DNA from: Legionella bononiensis
GTDB taxonomy: Bacteria; Pseudomonadota; Gammaproteobacteria; Legionellales; Legionellaceae
Direction of reading: 5' to 3'
Assembly: GCF_016786215.1 (NCBI RefSeq)
Contig: NZ_JADOBG010000023.1
Coordinates: forward strand, 186,001-250,000
Length of the DNA: 64,000 nucleotides
Of this stretch, positions 8,619-18,590 are shown piece by piece (the first letter of the stretch is position 1; every line of letters starts with the position of its first letter). A program made the position numbers and the translations under genes. The notes under the pieces were generated by a model. That model was not told where the DNA came from. It worked only from the letters and a program-made list of their open reading frames with translations, and made no database searches.

Positions 8619-10883
8619 ATGAAAGTAAGAAACTTGATTAATAAAATAGGTGTAGGGGCATGGGCAATGCTAACTGTGACTCTAGCCTACGCAGGAACGC
8701 AGCTATGGACCCTCACACCAATAACAGCAACCTCAATCACGGTTCCTGCAAATGGCACGGCCACAGTGGCATATCAAGTTACCAATCAATCCAAAAAGTC
8801 CCATACGTTGGTGATGAGGTCCATTCCAGGAATTACCCAGGTGACCACAGCGGGCAATTGCGCTAACCCCTTTGTTTTAGGATATCAAATATCATGCATT
8901 TTGAATTTAAGCATCAAGGGCAGCACATTAAATGGTAATGTGACCGGTGGTCCCATCGTATGCCATAAAGGCAATATTAATCAGTGCTATCAGCCAAGCG
9001 CGGTGAATAGCTTAAATATTACCAAAGGGCCGGCTGTTGATTATACTGTAGGGGGCTCTACTTTTGGTCTTCAAGGGACTTTGGTTTTAGTAAATAATGG
9101 AGGTGATGCACTGACCCTCAATGCGGACGGCACATTTACTTTTGCAAATGCGTTGCCACCTGGCAGTGTCTATTCGGTCACTGTGCTGAATCAACCTGCA
9201 ACTCAGACGTGCACGGTAAGCAACGGCAATGGCACGATAATAAATTCTAATGTAACGAACATCACCGTGAATTGTTCCACTAATACTCGAACCGTAGGTG
9301 GTACCGTTTTGGGGCTAGCTGCTGCGGAGTCGGTTGTGTTACAAAACAATGGAGGTGATAATCTGACCATCACCAATAACGGTTCGTTTACCTTTTCTAC
9401 ACCAGTCGCTCAGGGTGCAAATTACAATGTGAGCGTGTTGTCTCAACCCAGTACCCAATTATGTACCGTAAACAATGGCAGTGGAACGGCTGGGACTACA
9501 AACATCACCACTGTGCAATTGACTTGCGCAAACGCCTATACTGTGGGTGGAACTGTAACGGGCTTATCCGGGACAGTGGTGTTGCAAAACAACCTGATGG
9601 ATGATTTATCCATAAGCAGCAATGGGGCATTTACTTTTCCCATCCCGGTAGCCCAAGGCGCAACCTACAGCGTGACTGTGTTGACCCCGCCACTAGCACA
9701 AACGTGCACCTTGACCAATGAAAGCGGGACTATGGGGAGCGCCAATGTCACTAATGTAGGTGTTAGTTGTGTTACTAATACGACAACTCTCACCACGAGT
9801 ATCAGCGATTTGGCCTTGAGCAGGACGGGATTGACTGAGTACGGGGTCACGGGGACCCCGTCGTCTGGTGTTGCCCGCGTTATTACGATAACCAACACAG
9901 GAGTTAACTCCGCGTTTAATCTAGTAGTAACACCACCGAGCTGGCCTTCAGGCACCTCCAGTACCACAGACTGTAGCAGCACACTGGCGTCTGGTAGTAA
10001 CTGCACCATTACTGTCACGCCGGGCAATACTGCAACATCGGATGGCACCAATCCTTGTTCTAGCGGGACTGCACCTGTTCCAGGCGCGATTCAAGTCACT
10101 GCGGTCAATGCAACTACCGTATCCATAGATGTCGTGATTTTGGGCTATGGATGTATTTATCAGAGTGGTTATGTGTATGCTTTTGATGATACGACCCCAA
10201 ATGCGGGAAGTATAGGGGGTAAAGTAGTCACAACGAGCGACCAGGACTCTAATGTAATTTGGAGTTCCAATGGAGGAGGTACTGGTTCTCTTGATGTGAG
10301 CTATGATACGATTCCTGGGGTTGATGATGCATCCAATACCTCAACAGGCTCCCCCTCATACGCAACATTTACTGCATTTTTTTCACATACTTATATCAAT
10401 GCAAATCCTTTTAGCAGTGCCTCCTTTGCAATGTGCGATGGAGGATCAGATGGAGCTTGCAATACAGGTAACATTGAAACATTTTATCATCAATTCATTA
10501 CAAACAATACGCTGGGAAATGGTGGCTTTGCTCCCTTTTTAGCCACAGGTGGTCCTACTCCCCTCTCTTTTTATGCTGCAGGAATATGCAAAAAAACGAT
10601 TAGCACTTTGACTGATTGGTATTTACCTGCAACTTGCGAGATGGGATGGGGGAGCGGTGATTGCGGTTTAGGCACACCCGCGCTGCAAAACATGCAAAGC
10701 AGTCTTATGGAGTTTAATCACCTTGATTTGCTTTCAGGCAACTATTGGAGTTCTACCGAAGTCTCGTTCATTGCTGATCAAGGCGCATGGTATCAGTCCT
10801 ATGCCCCTGGTCACAGCAATCAAAACTATGGTGATAAGAGTGAGCGTCATAGAGTACGTTGTTCTCGGGCTTTAACTTTTTAG
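8619..10883 (+). CDS. Secreted repeat protein with C-terminal DUF1566 domain
   Basis: This 754-residue protein starts with a signal peptide (hydrophobic stretch, cleavage probably after AYA near residue 25). Residues ~45-135 form a Cys-containing beta domain. Three tandem repeats of about 82 residues follow near 142-386, each with YTVGG(T/S)..GL, LQNNGGDxLTI, NGxFTF, YxVxVL and QxCTVxN. A strand-rich linker with spaced cysteines leads to a C-terminal DUF1566/Lcl-type domain (WYLPATCEMGW, NYWSSTE, RHRVRCSRAL). The same C-terminal type occurs on Lcl, the collagen-like adhesin of L. pneumophila. I infer a surface or secreted protein, perhaps an adhesin; no ligand can be inferred. Confidence 0.82.
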   Translation: MKVRNLINKIGVGAWAMLTVTLAYAGTQLWTLTPITATSITVPANGTATVAYQVTNQSKKSHTLVMRSIPGITQVTTAGNCANPFVLGYQISCILNLSIKGSTLNGNVTGGPIVCHKGNINQCYQPSAVNSLNITKGPAVDYTVGGSTFGLQGTLVLVNNGGDALTLNADGTFTFANALPPGSVYSVTVLNQPATQTCTVSNGNGTIINSNVTNITVNCSTNTRTVGGTVLGLAAAESVVLQNNGGDNLTITNNGSFTFSTPVAQGANYNVSVLSQPSTQLCTVNNGSGTAGTTNITTVQLTCANAYTVGGTVTGLSGTVVLQNNLMDDLSISSNGAFTFPIPVAQGATYSVTVLTPPLAQTCTLTNESGTMGSANVTNVGVSCVTNTTTLTTSISDLALSRTGLTEYGVTGTPSSGVARVITITNTGVNSAFNLVVTPPSWPSGTSSTTDCSSTLASGSNCTITVTPGNTATSDGTNPCSSGTAPVPGAIQVTAVNATTVSIDVVILGYGCIYQSGYVYAFDDTTPNAGSIGGKVVTTSDQDSNVIWSSNGGGTGSLDVSYDTIPGVDDASNTSTGSPSYATFTAFFSHTYINANPFSSASFAMCDGGSDGACNTGNIETFYHQFITNNTLGNGGFAPFLATGGPTPLSFYAAGICKKTISTLTDWYLPATCEMGWGSGDCGLGTPALQNMQSSLMEFNHLDLLSGNYWSSTEVSFIADQGAWYQSYAPGHSNQNYGDKSERHRVRCSRALTF

Positions 10884-11036
10884 TTCTTCACCTCTAATGT
10901 CAGGTTTTACGAGTATCTTATAACCTCATTATTGTCATTGATCCTCTCATTGGCCACAGCAAAAAAGGTGGCCAGAAGAGTGTAAGTTAAGTTGGCAAAC
11001 GATCCGCTCACCTTTGAAAGAGTACTCGTCCACTGT

Positions 11037-11672
11037 TTATTTTTGATTGGATAACCAGAAGTTAAATAGTCCATCAATATCAGTTGAACATAGATAATTC
11101 ATGGCTGAAGCCAACTGATTTTCAGGCCAATTCCACCATTCTATGGTCAAAAGTTGCTTTATTTGTTCTTCAGAAAAACGCTTTCGAATAGGCTTTGCCG
11201 GGTTTCCTGCAACTAGTGTATAAGGTTCAACATTTTTTGTTACAACCGAACGTGCTCCAATTAGAGCCCCATGTCCAATTTTGATGCCTGGCATAATCAT
11301 TGCCTCTGCTCCGATCCAGACATCATGCCCAACTTCTGTGTCTCCAGCATTTTGAAAGCCATCAATGGCATTTTGAGCATACTCATCGTCTGTATAAAAG
11401 AAAGGAAAGGTACTTATCCATTCCATTCTATGACCTTGATTACCTGCCATTATAAATGAAACACCTGAGCCTATAGAGCAAAAACTACCGATGATTAGCT
11501 TGTCTACTCCCGTTTCATCGGACAATAAATAACGAGCACAATCATCAAAGGAATGACCATGATAATAGCCGGAATAGTAACTGTAGCGTCCAACGATGAT
11601 ATTGGGATTGGTAACCTGTTCTGATAAAGGTATTCCTTTAAAAGGACTTTCGAAATAATTATTATTTATCAT
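11037..11672 (-). CDS. catB: CatB-type xenobiotic O-acetyltransferase
   Basis: This is a left-handed beta-helix (hexapeptide repeat) acetyltransferase of the type B chloramphenicol/streptogramin A (Cat-Vat) family, which moves acetyl from acetyl-CoA to hydroxyls of antibiotics. The family hallmark NYFESPFKG is at the N-terminus, then [28 protein letters not shown] (His expected to be catalytic), [16 protein letters not shown] and [11 protein letters not shown]. At 211 residues the length is typical. The start is placed at ATG 11672 because family members begin just before NYFESPFKG; an in-frame GTG lies four codons upstream. No integron, IS or resistance context is visible, so it looks like a chromosomal family member. 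The substrate is untested. Confidence 0.9.
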   Translation of the reverse strand: MINNNYFESPFKGIPLSEQVTNPNIIVGRYSYYSGYYHGHSFDDCARYLLSDETGVDKLIIGSFCSIGSGVSFIMAGNQGHRMEWISTFPFFYTDDEYAQNAIDGFQNAGDTEVGHDVWIGAEAMIMPGIKIGHGALIGARSVVTKNVEPYTLVAGNPAKPIRKRFSEEQIKQLLTIEWWNWPENQLASAMNYLCSTDIDGLFNFWLSNQK

Positions 11673-11953
11673 GAGAGTGATCACTTATGTTTAATGCGTG
11701 CTGTTTTTTTTAGTTTCTCAATAACCCGGGAAATTACAGGTATTAAATTCAGATCATTGTATTCGGTTGAAATTGATCTCCTGAGTCGATAAATGATGAG
11801 GCGATATAATAATCGATAGTAATGAATTTGTAATTTGATTTATAAATAATCGATTGTTTAAAAAATTAAAAAAGTGGTTTTGTTGCTTTCAATTTGATAA
11901 GTCCATATACTCATTATCAAAAAATTAGCTAAAATAATATAGGGAAATATTGC

Positions 11954-13111
11954 ATGCGAATGATTCTATCGTGTATTGGCCTTTCTACCGCTCTAATGCT
12001 AACAAACGCCCCATCTTCAATAGCAGCTAGTGCCGATACTAAAACTCAAAGCCTGGAGAGAAAAACCATTTATGGTTTATCGAATGCCAGGCATGTTAAA
12101 GCATCTTCTTCTGGCGAGTTTTACATTCAAGCGGGGACATTTAAGTCGCTTCGAAATGCAGATGATTATAAGAGCAAGTTAATCAATAAATATCATCAAC
12201 CCGTATATATAAAAAAACAAGGAACGTATCATGTTGTCTACATCGGTCCTCTACATTCTGCGGCTGAAGTCAGAGCCCTCAATAAATCCGGTTCTAAGGT
12301 AATCACTGTAAAACAAGAGATCACCAAGCCTCAATTGCAACAAGATCGCAATCCACATCATTTACTTGTGGTAAGTGATAAGGACGCCGCAATATCCCCT
12401 GTTCAAGACCCTAACCATTTTGAAGTAATTGGTGCTCTTGGTGTTGCAAATTTAATGCTTGGCGATGGTTATATGGGTGTTACCAGTGATGAAACAGATC
12501 GTCTCGTGCAAACGAATTCAAACGACTGGGACACTTTTACCGGGCAATTAGGCCTTGGTTATGTTTACTACTTGCATGGCGCTCAGCGATACTCTGAAAA
12601 CACACAATGGTTTCCATGGATTGAGCCTGAATTAAATGGCTATTATCTTGGTCGAAACAACATTAAAGGGGACGTTTGGCGTTTTGGCAGTCCTGCTTTT
12701 AATGACATGACTTATAATATGTCTGTAGAAAGTTATCGGTTAATGTTTGATACGGCGTTAACGGTTGTATCCAGGAGACAGTATTCTCTCTACGCTATTG
12801 GTGGTATTGGAGGCGCTTGGAATCGTGTTGGTTATAGTGACGCGGATCGCAGCAGTATTCCCTGTGCGGATCAATACCTAAATCTCAACACCAGAACTAA
12901 TTCGAGTTTTTCATGGGAAGCCGGTGCTGGACTTTCTTATGCATTTAATAACCGTTTCGCTCTTTCTTTAGAATACCTGTATACCGATTTGGGTAAGGTT
13001 AAAACTCATGCCAGCGGATATACCGGAACCATCACCGTTCCTGTTATTGTTCCTGCCAATATGGAACTGACCTCTCAAGCGGCATTATTGGGATTACATG
13101 TAGCAATATAA
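11954..13111 (+). CDS. Outer-membrane beta-barrel protein with N-terminal SPOR domain
   Basis: The 385-residue protein has a signal peptide (about 1-25). Near residues 57-115 it has a SPOR-type domain (FYIQAGTFKSLRNADDYKSKL ... YHVVYIGPL), which in other proteins binds denuded peptidoglycan. From about 150 onward it has an eight-strand-like outer-membrane barrel of the OmpA/opacity type (LGLGYVYYLHGA, WEAGAGLSYAFNNRFALSLEY), ending in strand-like AALLGLHVAI. I infer an outer-membrane protein tethered to the wall through its periplasmic SPOR domain. A DUF3494 gene follows after only 28 bases, so the two are likely cotranscribed. The domain pairing is unusual to me. Confidence 0.8.
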   Translation: MRMILSCIGLSTALMLTNAPSSIAASADTKTQSLERKTIYGLSNARHVKASSSGEFYIQAGTFKSLRNADDYKSKLINKYHQPVYIKKQGTYHVVYIGPLHSAAEVRALNKSGSKVITVKQEITKPQLQQDRNPHHLLVVSDKDAAISPVQDPNHFEVIGALGVANLMLGDGYMGVTSDETDRLVQTNSNDWDTFTGQLGLGYVYYLHGAQRYSENTQWFPWIEPELNGYYLGRNNIKGDVWRFGSPAFNDMTYNMSVESYRLMFDTALTVVSRRQYSLYAIGGIGGAWNRVGYSDADRSSIPCADQYLNLNTRTNSSFSWEAGAGLSYAFNNRFALSLEYLYTDLGKVKTHASGYTGTITVPVIVPANMELTSQAALLGLHVAI

Positions 13112-13139
13112 ACATACAGGAATAACAAGGAGATACACG

Positions 13140-14288
13140 ATGTTAAAGAAAATTCAGCATGGATCGGTGATTTTAAGTTTACTTTTTCCTTTGGCAACAC
13201 ATGCACTATCCTGTAGCGGCCTTCTTGAGGATGATACAAATGGTTTTCTTGATGAAAACACCTATATGGCAATATGTGATGGGGCATTTATAAACCCACC
13301 CAGTTTTGGTCCTCTTTGTATCAATGCGACATCGATAGGTACTTATACACTTAGAAATAACGCGCCTGTGCCTTTCAGGATCAACTACATTCGCATCCAA
13401 AGTAATGATGCGCTGCCTGCTGCAGCATCAATTATTATTCCAGCCGTTACGAATAACTGCGGAAGCTCATTAGCTGCCGGAGCCACGTGCAACATTAGCG
13501 TACAACTGTTACCACTAGGGGCTGGTGTTTTTAACCGGGTTCTTCAGGTCGGAATTAATACTCGTCAGGTTCAGGTAGACGCGTCAGCCATCACAACAGT
13601 GGTAGGTAATTGTGCGATACCAGGCCCCATACCTCCTCCTCCTGGGTTTCAACCAACGATTCCAGCAACGCCTTCTTTTCTTTTCCAGAGCTCAATTCTT
13701 GGTGCTACGACTGTTACAAATACTGGGGGTACCCTGGTTAGTGGCGATCTGGATCTTACCCCAGGATCATCTGTCACTGGCTTTCCTCCAGGTACAATTG
13801 TTAATGGGACCTTGAATATTAATAATACAGCTGCGTCTAATACGAAAACAGCCGCTTCGAATTATTTTAATGCGCTCAACAGCTTGCCTTGTAGCGTCAT
13901 ATTCGGTGCCGCGACAGATATATCAGCTCTACTACAACCTATTAACTGTGTGAATACTCCCGTCCTTTGCTTCTCCTCATCTGCCCTTATGACTGGCCCA
14001 GTACAGATTTTCGGCCCGGCAGGTAGCTCATGCACATTCAGAATAGCGTCTACCTTGACAGTCTCTAACAATGCGACCATGACGACGGCTGGTGGTATAT
14101 TTAATGACAATATCAATTGGGCTATTGGGAGCTCTGCAACACTGGGAACTAACAGTACTCTTTATGGCATCATTGACGCATATGCCAGCATTACCTTACA
14201 AACTAATGCTGTTTTAAAAGGAAGAGCTTGGGCATTGAACGGGGCGGTTACTCTCGATACGAATCAAGTAAATCCAGCTGCTCCGTAA
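13140..14288 (+). CDS. Secreted DUF3494 (ice-binding-like) domain protein
   Basis: A signal peptide (about 1-23) precedes a Cys-containing Ig-like region near 50-150 (NNCGSSLAAGATCNISVQL). A DUF3494 beta-solenoid domain then spans about 181-380. Its hallmarks are LVSGDLDLTPGSSVTGFPPG, FRIASTLTVSNNATM, NINWAIGSSATLGTNSTL and GRAWALNGAVTLDTN. DUF3494 is the fold of many microbial ice-binding proteins, but many members are surface proteins without shown ice activity. AGGAG-like spacing precedes the ATG (AACAAGGAGATACACG) and the SPOR/barrel gene ends 28 bases upstream. A strong terminator follows. Ice binding is not implied by sequence alone; adhesion or a matrix role is equally possible. Confidence 0.87.
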   Translation: MLKKIQHGSVILSLLFPLATHALSCSGLLEDDTNGFLDENTYMAICDGAFINPPSFGPLCINATSIGTYTLRNNAPVPFRINYIRIQSNDALPAAASIIIPAVTNNCGSSLAAGATCNISVQLLPLGAGVFNRVLQVGINTRQVQVDASAITTVVGNCAIPGPIPPPPGFQPTIPATPSFLFQSSILGATTVTNTGGTLVSGDLDLTPGSSVTGFPPGTIVNGTLNINNTAASNTKTAASNYFNALNSLPCSVIFGAATDISALLQPINCVNTPVLCFSSSALMTGPVQIFGPAGSSCTFRIASTLTVSNNATMTTAGGIFNDNINWAIGSSATLGTNSTLYGIIDAYASITLQTNAVLKGRAWALNGAVTLDTNQVNPAAP

Positions 14289-14310
14289 TTCAATTAATTT
14301 CATCTTGTTA

Positions 14311-14343
14311 AGAGGATCTGTTGATCAGATCCTCTTTGCTTTT
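14311..14343 (+). terminator. Rho-independent terminator after the DUF3494 gene
   Basis: A perfect 10-bp stem (AGAGGATCTG at 14311-14320 with CAGATCCTCT at 14326-14335) has a 5-base loop and is followed by TTGCTTTT. It lies 22 bases after the stop codon. Confidence 0.85.
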
Positions 14344-14513
14344 AAACTATATATAGTTTTAATTTCTTCTATATTTCTGTTCTATAAATACGTTCATTAC
14401 ACATGGTGAGGATGTTCGAATGTGCTTTTGCAATGATCCTGGCGTTCTATGAAACCCTTAATTCTACCTTAAACTGTACGTGTTCCTGTCCTGAATACCC
14501 AAATCCCAGAGGT

Positions 14514-15428
14514 TTATTTAAATAGAATTTCCGCCATCATGCATCGAGCACTTCCCCCACCAATCGTTTCAATTGTTTCTATATCAACAGGTACCAATTC
14601 TGAAAAGTGTTGCATGGTTTCCAATTGATGTTCATTAAAGTGCTGCTTGGCTTGAGAAGACAGGATTAATAGGCTTTTACCATTACTGTTGAAGAGTTCC
14701 AAAACATTACCGCACATGTGTCGGGTTTGTTCATAAGTTATCTCGATTACTGTTTTCCTGGTGATTTTAAAACTATGAAGTAATACCGATTTTTGTAGTG
14801 AGTCTTTTATTGATTCCAGACAGACGATAACGTAATTACGGGTAATGCTCAAAATGACGTTAGTATGATAAACGGGATGAAAATGTTCATCAACGCTGTT
14901 AAATACTATGGGTTTATAATTCAATATCCCGGCAACTGTATTGACCATGATGGGAGAGGTTCGAGCGGATAAGGCCGCGTAAATCAATTGATTATCACGA
15001 TCTAAAACCAGACTTCCAGTTCCTTCCAGAATGTTATTCTCATTATTTCTCAGATCAATTAGTTTATTTACTTTAATGTGTGCGTCACTGAATACTTTTG
15101 TTAAACCACTGATGTTTACTTCTGCCTGGCGATTCGGAGCAAGCATGGGATAAATCATCAGGATGTTGTTTCCTTCGGCATCAACATGTGTGGAAAACCA
15201 GTTATTAGGAAAAACGGCATCGGGTAATAGTTTGTTTTGTTTCAAGATTAATACCTGAATCCCGTGTTCTCTTAAATTGAGTACCATGGCGTTAAATTCA
15301 TTAAGTGCTTTTATATCGGCATCAATAATATGGGTTTCGGATTGGAACGTATTGCTTGCGGCTGTTTCAGGATTAAACTGAAAGCTTGCAGGAGGAACCA
15401 TTAATACGGTTGAGCTATTCAACGACAT
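14514..15428 (-). CDS. ctlX: CtlX-like citrulline/amidinotransferase-fold hydrolase
   Basis: This 304-residue protein belongs to the pentein fold (arginine deiminase-related) and is closest in motif pattern to CtlX, a cytoplasmic hydrolase named for citrulline utilisation. Visible motifs are LLPDAVFPNNWFSTH (substrate pocket), NILEGTGSLVLDR, HPVYHTNVIL with the catalytic His, and GGGSARCMMAEI with the nucleophilic Cys near the C-terminus. It is a stand-alone gene on the minus strand. Arginine deiminase itself is longer, about 410 residues, so this is not ArcA. The exact substrate remains a family-level inference. Confidence 0.86.
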   Translation of the reverse strand: MSLNSSTVLMVPPASFQFNPETAASNTFQSETHIIDADIKALNEFNAMVLNLREHGIQVLILKQNKLLPDAVFPNNWFSTHVDAEGNNILMIYPMLAPNRQAEVNISGLTKVFSDAHIKVNKLIDLRNNENNILEGTGSLVLDRDNQLIYAALSARTSPIMVNTVAGILNYKPIVFNSVDEHFHPVYHTNVILSITRNYVIVCLESIKDSLQKSVLLHSFKITRKTVIEITYEQTRHMCGNVLELFNSNGKSLLILSSQAKQHFNEHQLETMQHFSELVPVDIETIETIGGGSARCMMAEILFK

Positions 15429-15607
15429 AGAATTTCCTATAAATAAATCGTTTTGATATAGATACTGGCAGGACTAGAAGAAAACTGCAACGTTCATATT
15501 ATAGTATCAGTATTTTGGAGTTTCTTGCATTACAGGAATTAAGTCACGCAGCATATTGATTAATATGGTAGGATGCGCTGATTTTAGATGGTCATGGAAT
15601 TTGGGAT

Positions 15608-15660
15608 AAAAAAACGCCTTGTTCATAAAAAGATAAGAATATCTGAAAATGAGCAAGGCG
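15608..15660 (-). terminator. Rho-independent terminator of the cold shock gene
   Basis: On the minus strand the stem CGCCTTGCTCAT pairs with ATGAACAAGGCG (12 bp, one G-U type mismatch) and is followed by a run of seven T. It begins 14 bases after the csp stop, so csp is a monocistronic transcript. Confidence 0.92.
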
Positions 15661-15673
15661 AAAAATAAATGAA

Positions 15674-15880
15674 TTAGACTACTTCAACTTCTTCAGCTTG
15701 AGGACCTTTTTGTCCGTTGCTAGCTTTGAACATTACAGTTGCACCTTCAGCAAGAGTTTTGAAACCGCTGCTTTGGATTGCGCTGAAATGCACAAAATAA
15801 TCTTTACCGCCACTTTCTAGAAAACCGAAACCTTTGGACTCATTAAACCATTTTACTGTACCGCGTATTTTATCTGACAT
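15674..15880 (-). CDS. CspA-family cold shock protein
   Basis: This 68-residue OB-fold protein binds single-stranded nucleic acid and acts as an RNA chaperone. Both RNA-binding motifs are present: KGFGFLES (RNP1) near residue 16 and DYFVHFSAI (RNP2) near residue 27, with [11 protein letters not shown] at the N-terminus. GGAAAATAACATG-like spacing precedes the start. The long AT-rich leader upstream (15881-16024) would suit a temperature-responsive 5' leader, but I see no diagnostic element. The family has many paralogs, so I give no specific letter. Confidence 0.95.
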   Translation of the reverse strand: MSDKIRGTVKWFNESKGFGFLESGGKDYFVHFSAIQSSGFKTLAEGATVMFKASNGQKGPQAEEVEVV

Positions 15881-16024
15881 GTTATTTTCCTAAATTGTTA
15901 CCCAACCATTGTAGCATTATTTTATTAATTGTGCTGTTTTTTTATGAAATATTTTAAATATTTTTTTAATTTAAGGTTATTTGGCATAAAAATCAAGCAA
16001 ACGTATAAGATTTTATCAAAAAAA

Positions 16025-17692
16025 TCAGTCATTGCTCTGAATTAATAGTTCCTTCGCATGCGAGCGCGTCTGTTCGGTAATCGTCAAGCCTCCAAGCATT
16101 CGAGCAATTTCGTCAATTTTGTCAGCTGATTTCAACAGCGTTATGTGTGTTACTGTTTGTTTATTGTCACTTTGCTTCTCTACCAAAAAGTGATTATGTG
16201 CTGAGGCTGCAACTTGCGGTTGGTGCGTGACACAGAATACCTGTAATCGCTCGCCCAATTTTCGGAGCATTTTTCCAACCAGTGCGGCGGTTGCTCCACC
16301 AATACCTACATCCACCTCATCAAATAACAGCGTTGGAGTAGAGCCTCTTTGTGCCGTGATCATTTGAATAGCCAGACCAATACGGGACAACTCTCCACCA
16401 GAAGCAACCTTGCTAAGTACATCAGGCTCCATTCCCGGGTTGGTACATACTTTATATTCAACTTTATCACGGCCATGAACCTGCATCTTTTCCAATGGTG
16501 AAATGTCAATTTCAATCCAGCCTTTTGGCATGCCCAGTTGTTGAATGCTTGCTGTTATCTCCTGAGCTAGTTTTTTAGCATGGATTTGCCGTGATTCTGT
16601 GAGTTTTAGCGCAGCAACATCATAGGCTTTAGTCAGTTGGCTCAGTTGTAATTGTAAGTGAGCTAATTTGCATTCAGCATTTTGTAAATTATCCAGCTCT
16701 ATTTGCAGCAAGCGTTCATGTTCCGCTAGTGCATGACTGTCGATGTGGTATTTACGTGCCAGGTGGTGGATGGCACTCATGCGCTCTTCTACTTCATGCA
16801 GACGCTGTGGATCCAATTGGACACGTTCACTAAATTGGTGCATTTCATTCAGGGCTTCTTCGCATTGAATCAGTGCGCCGTTAATCAGTTCAAATGAGTT
16901 TTTAATCTGCATTTGTTCCTGAGGAAGCAGATTGATCAATTGAAGAATTTGATTCAACCCCGAGCAGATATTCATTTGATCATCACCATTTAGCAGCGTA
17001 TTTATATGGTGACTGTGTTGTAAATATTCTTTGGCATGATGCAGCATCTGATGTTCTTGATTTAAGGCTTCTATTTCTCCATCCTGAAGATTCAGGGCTG
17101 CCAACTCCTCAATCTGGAATTGTAATAATTTGATTCTGTCAGCCTGTTGTTCCTGATTTTGTAACTGGTCAATTTCCAGTTTAATGTGTTGGCACTGTTT
17201 GTATAAGCGGGATACTTCGTCCAATAATTTCGGGTGTTTGGAGTATTGATCCAATTGGTGTCTGTGTGTTGGATGTTGCATCAATGCCTGGTGCTGATGT
17301 TGGCCATGAATATGTACCAGTTTGTCGCTTAATTCTTTGACCTTCTGCAATGGAAAAGGCTGGCCATTAATATAGGATTTGGAGCGTCCTTCAGCATAAA
17401 TGATGCGTCTTAAAAAGATTTCGCCTTCATCACAGGTAATATCGTGTTCCGCCATCCATTGGGCTGGTTCTGATAATTTATCAAAAATAAAACCGGCGGT
17501 AATATCACATTTTTCCTGGCCAGGGCGAATGACGGAGGCATCACCACGTCCACCTAATGCCAGCATTAAAGCATCTATCATGATGGATTTGCCCGCTCCG
17601 GTTTCACCTGTGAAGGCTGTCATGCCTTGTGAAAAATCCAGTTCTAAATGTTTAACAATAGCGAAATGTTCAATGCGCAAGGTTGTGAGCAT
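16025..17692 (-). CDS. recN: RecN DNA double-strand-break repair ATPase
   Basis: RecN is an SMC-like cytoplasmic ATPase that helps gather and repair broken DNA ends. The 555-residue length is normal. The Walker A motif GETGAGKS is near residue 29, central helices (about 150-370) form the coiled-coil arms, the ABC-type signature GGELSRIGLA is near 435, and Walker B (LLFDEVDVGIGG) near 460. The gene starts three bases after the nadK stop, giving the order typA-nadK-recN. I saw no obvious LexA box, so SOS control is not supported here. Confidence 0.96.
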   Translation of the reverse strand: MLTTLRIEHFAIVKHLELDFSQGMTAFTGETGAGKSIMIDALMLALGGRGDASVIRPGQEKCDITAGFIFDKLSEPAQWMAEHDITCDEGEIFLRRIIYAEGRSKSYINGQPFPLQKVKELSDKLVHIHGQHQHQALMQHPTHRHQLDQYSKHPKLLDEVSRLYKQCQHIKLEIDQLQNQEQQADRIKLLQFQIEELAALNLQDGEIEALNQEHQMLHHAKEYLQHSHHINTLLNGDDQMNICSGLNQILQLINLLPQEQMQIKNSFELINGALIQCEEALNEMHQFSERVQLDPQRLHEVEERMSAIHHLARKYHIDSHALAEHERLLQIELDNLQNAECKLAHLQLQLSQLTKAYDVAALKLTESRQIHAKKLAQEITASIQQLGMPKGWIEIDISPLEKMQVHGRDKVEYKVCTNPGMEPDVLSKVASGGELSRIGLAIQMITAQRGSTPTLLFDEVDVGIGGATAALVGKMLRKLGERLQVFCVTHQPQVAASAHNHFLVEKQSDNKQTVTHITLLKSADKIDEIARMLGGLTITEQTRSHAKELLIQSND

Positions 17693-17695
17693 GAT

Positions 17696-18583
17696 TTATC
17701 CCTGATGTTTTGATTCCCATCCAAGTTTACTGCGTAATGTATCATAATAATGGTAATCCAATGGATGTAACAAGCGTAATTGATTGCCATTTTTGTATAT
17801 TGCCACGCGTTGCCCCGGTTTTACCATTCTTGATTCATGACCATCACAACTAATCCGTAATTCAGTCTCGTTAAACTCGCTAATGTGCAGTTCAATTTTA
17901 GCTTCCCCGTCAATAACGAGTGGTCTTGAACTCAAACTATGAGAGAACATGGGTACAAGAACAATTGCATTGAGTTGGGGGTGCATGATAGGGCCTCCGG
18001 CGGATAAAGCATAGGCTGTAGATCCGGTAGGAGTGGATAAAATCATGCCATCAGAGCGATAATGGCTTACCAACTGCTGATTGACATAAACATCAAACTC
18101 GATCAGATGCGTTTCATTTCCTCGACCCAAAACAACATCGTTTAGAGCATCGCCTTCAAAATAGGTTGTTTCCTGATCATAAATTCGGGTGTGCAGCAAG
18201 AAGCGTTTTTCTTCTTCATATTCACCGTTTAACACGGCACCCAGTTGAGATTCTATATCCTGAGGCAATATATCCGTTAAAAAGCCCAGGCGTCCTCGGT
18301 TAATTCCTATTACTGGTGTATTCACTTGTATTGCCATACGTGCTGCGGAAAGCAGACTGCCATCACCGCCTACAACAATAATCAGATCATGTTTATCTCC
18401 CATATCTTCTCTGGCTAATACGGGTATGTTCATCATAAAACTGGTAGTGGTATCTTTATCCTGATAGATTTTGATGTTTTGATTCGTTAAAAATTCAACC
18501 AGCCGGTGCAAGCTTTCGCTCACACCTTGATTGGCTCTATGTTGACGTGCATAGAGTATGACTCGCTTAAATTTTTGTTTCAT
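17696..18583 (-). CDS. nadK: NAD kinase
   Basis: NadK phosphorylates NAD+ to NADP+ in the cytoplasm. The 295-residue protein shows the glycine-rich catalytic motif [13 protein letters not shown] near residue 65, [10 protein letters not shown] near 95, and the conserved block [21 protein letters not shown] near 175-195. I set the start at ATG 18583 ([14 protein letters not shown]) because a longer reading frame would run into the typA coding end. It sits seven bases after typA and three before recN, consistent with a single transcript. Confidence 0.95.
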   Translation of the reverse strand: MKQKFKRVILYARQHRANQGVSESLHRLVEFLTNQNIKIYQDKDTTTSFMMNIPVLAREDMGDKHDLIIVVGGDGSLLSAARMAIQVNTPVIGINRGRLGFLTDILPQDIESQLGAVLNGEYEEEKRFLLHTRIYDQETTYFEGDALNDVVLGRGNETHLIEFDVYVNQQLVSHYRSDGMILSTPTGSTAYALSAGGPIMHPQLNAIVLVPMFSHSLSSRPLVIDGEAKIELHISEFNETELRISCDGHESRMVKPGQRVAIYKNGNQLRLLHPLDYHYYDTLRSKLGWESKHQG

Positions 18584-18590
18584 GTCGTTA

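Noticed and set aside
9665-10051. A 128-codon minus-strand frame inside the repeat-rich secreted protein gene
   Set aside because: Its Val/Leu-rich product is the complement of Thr/Asn-rich repeat codons, with no start signals.
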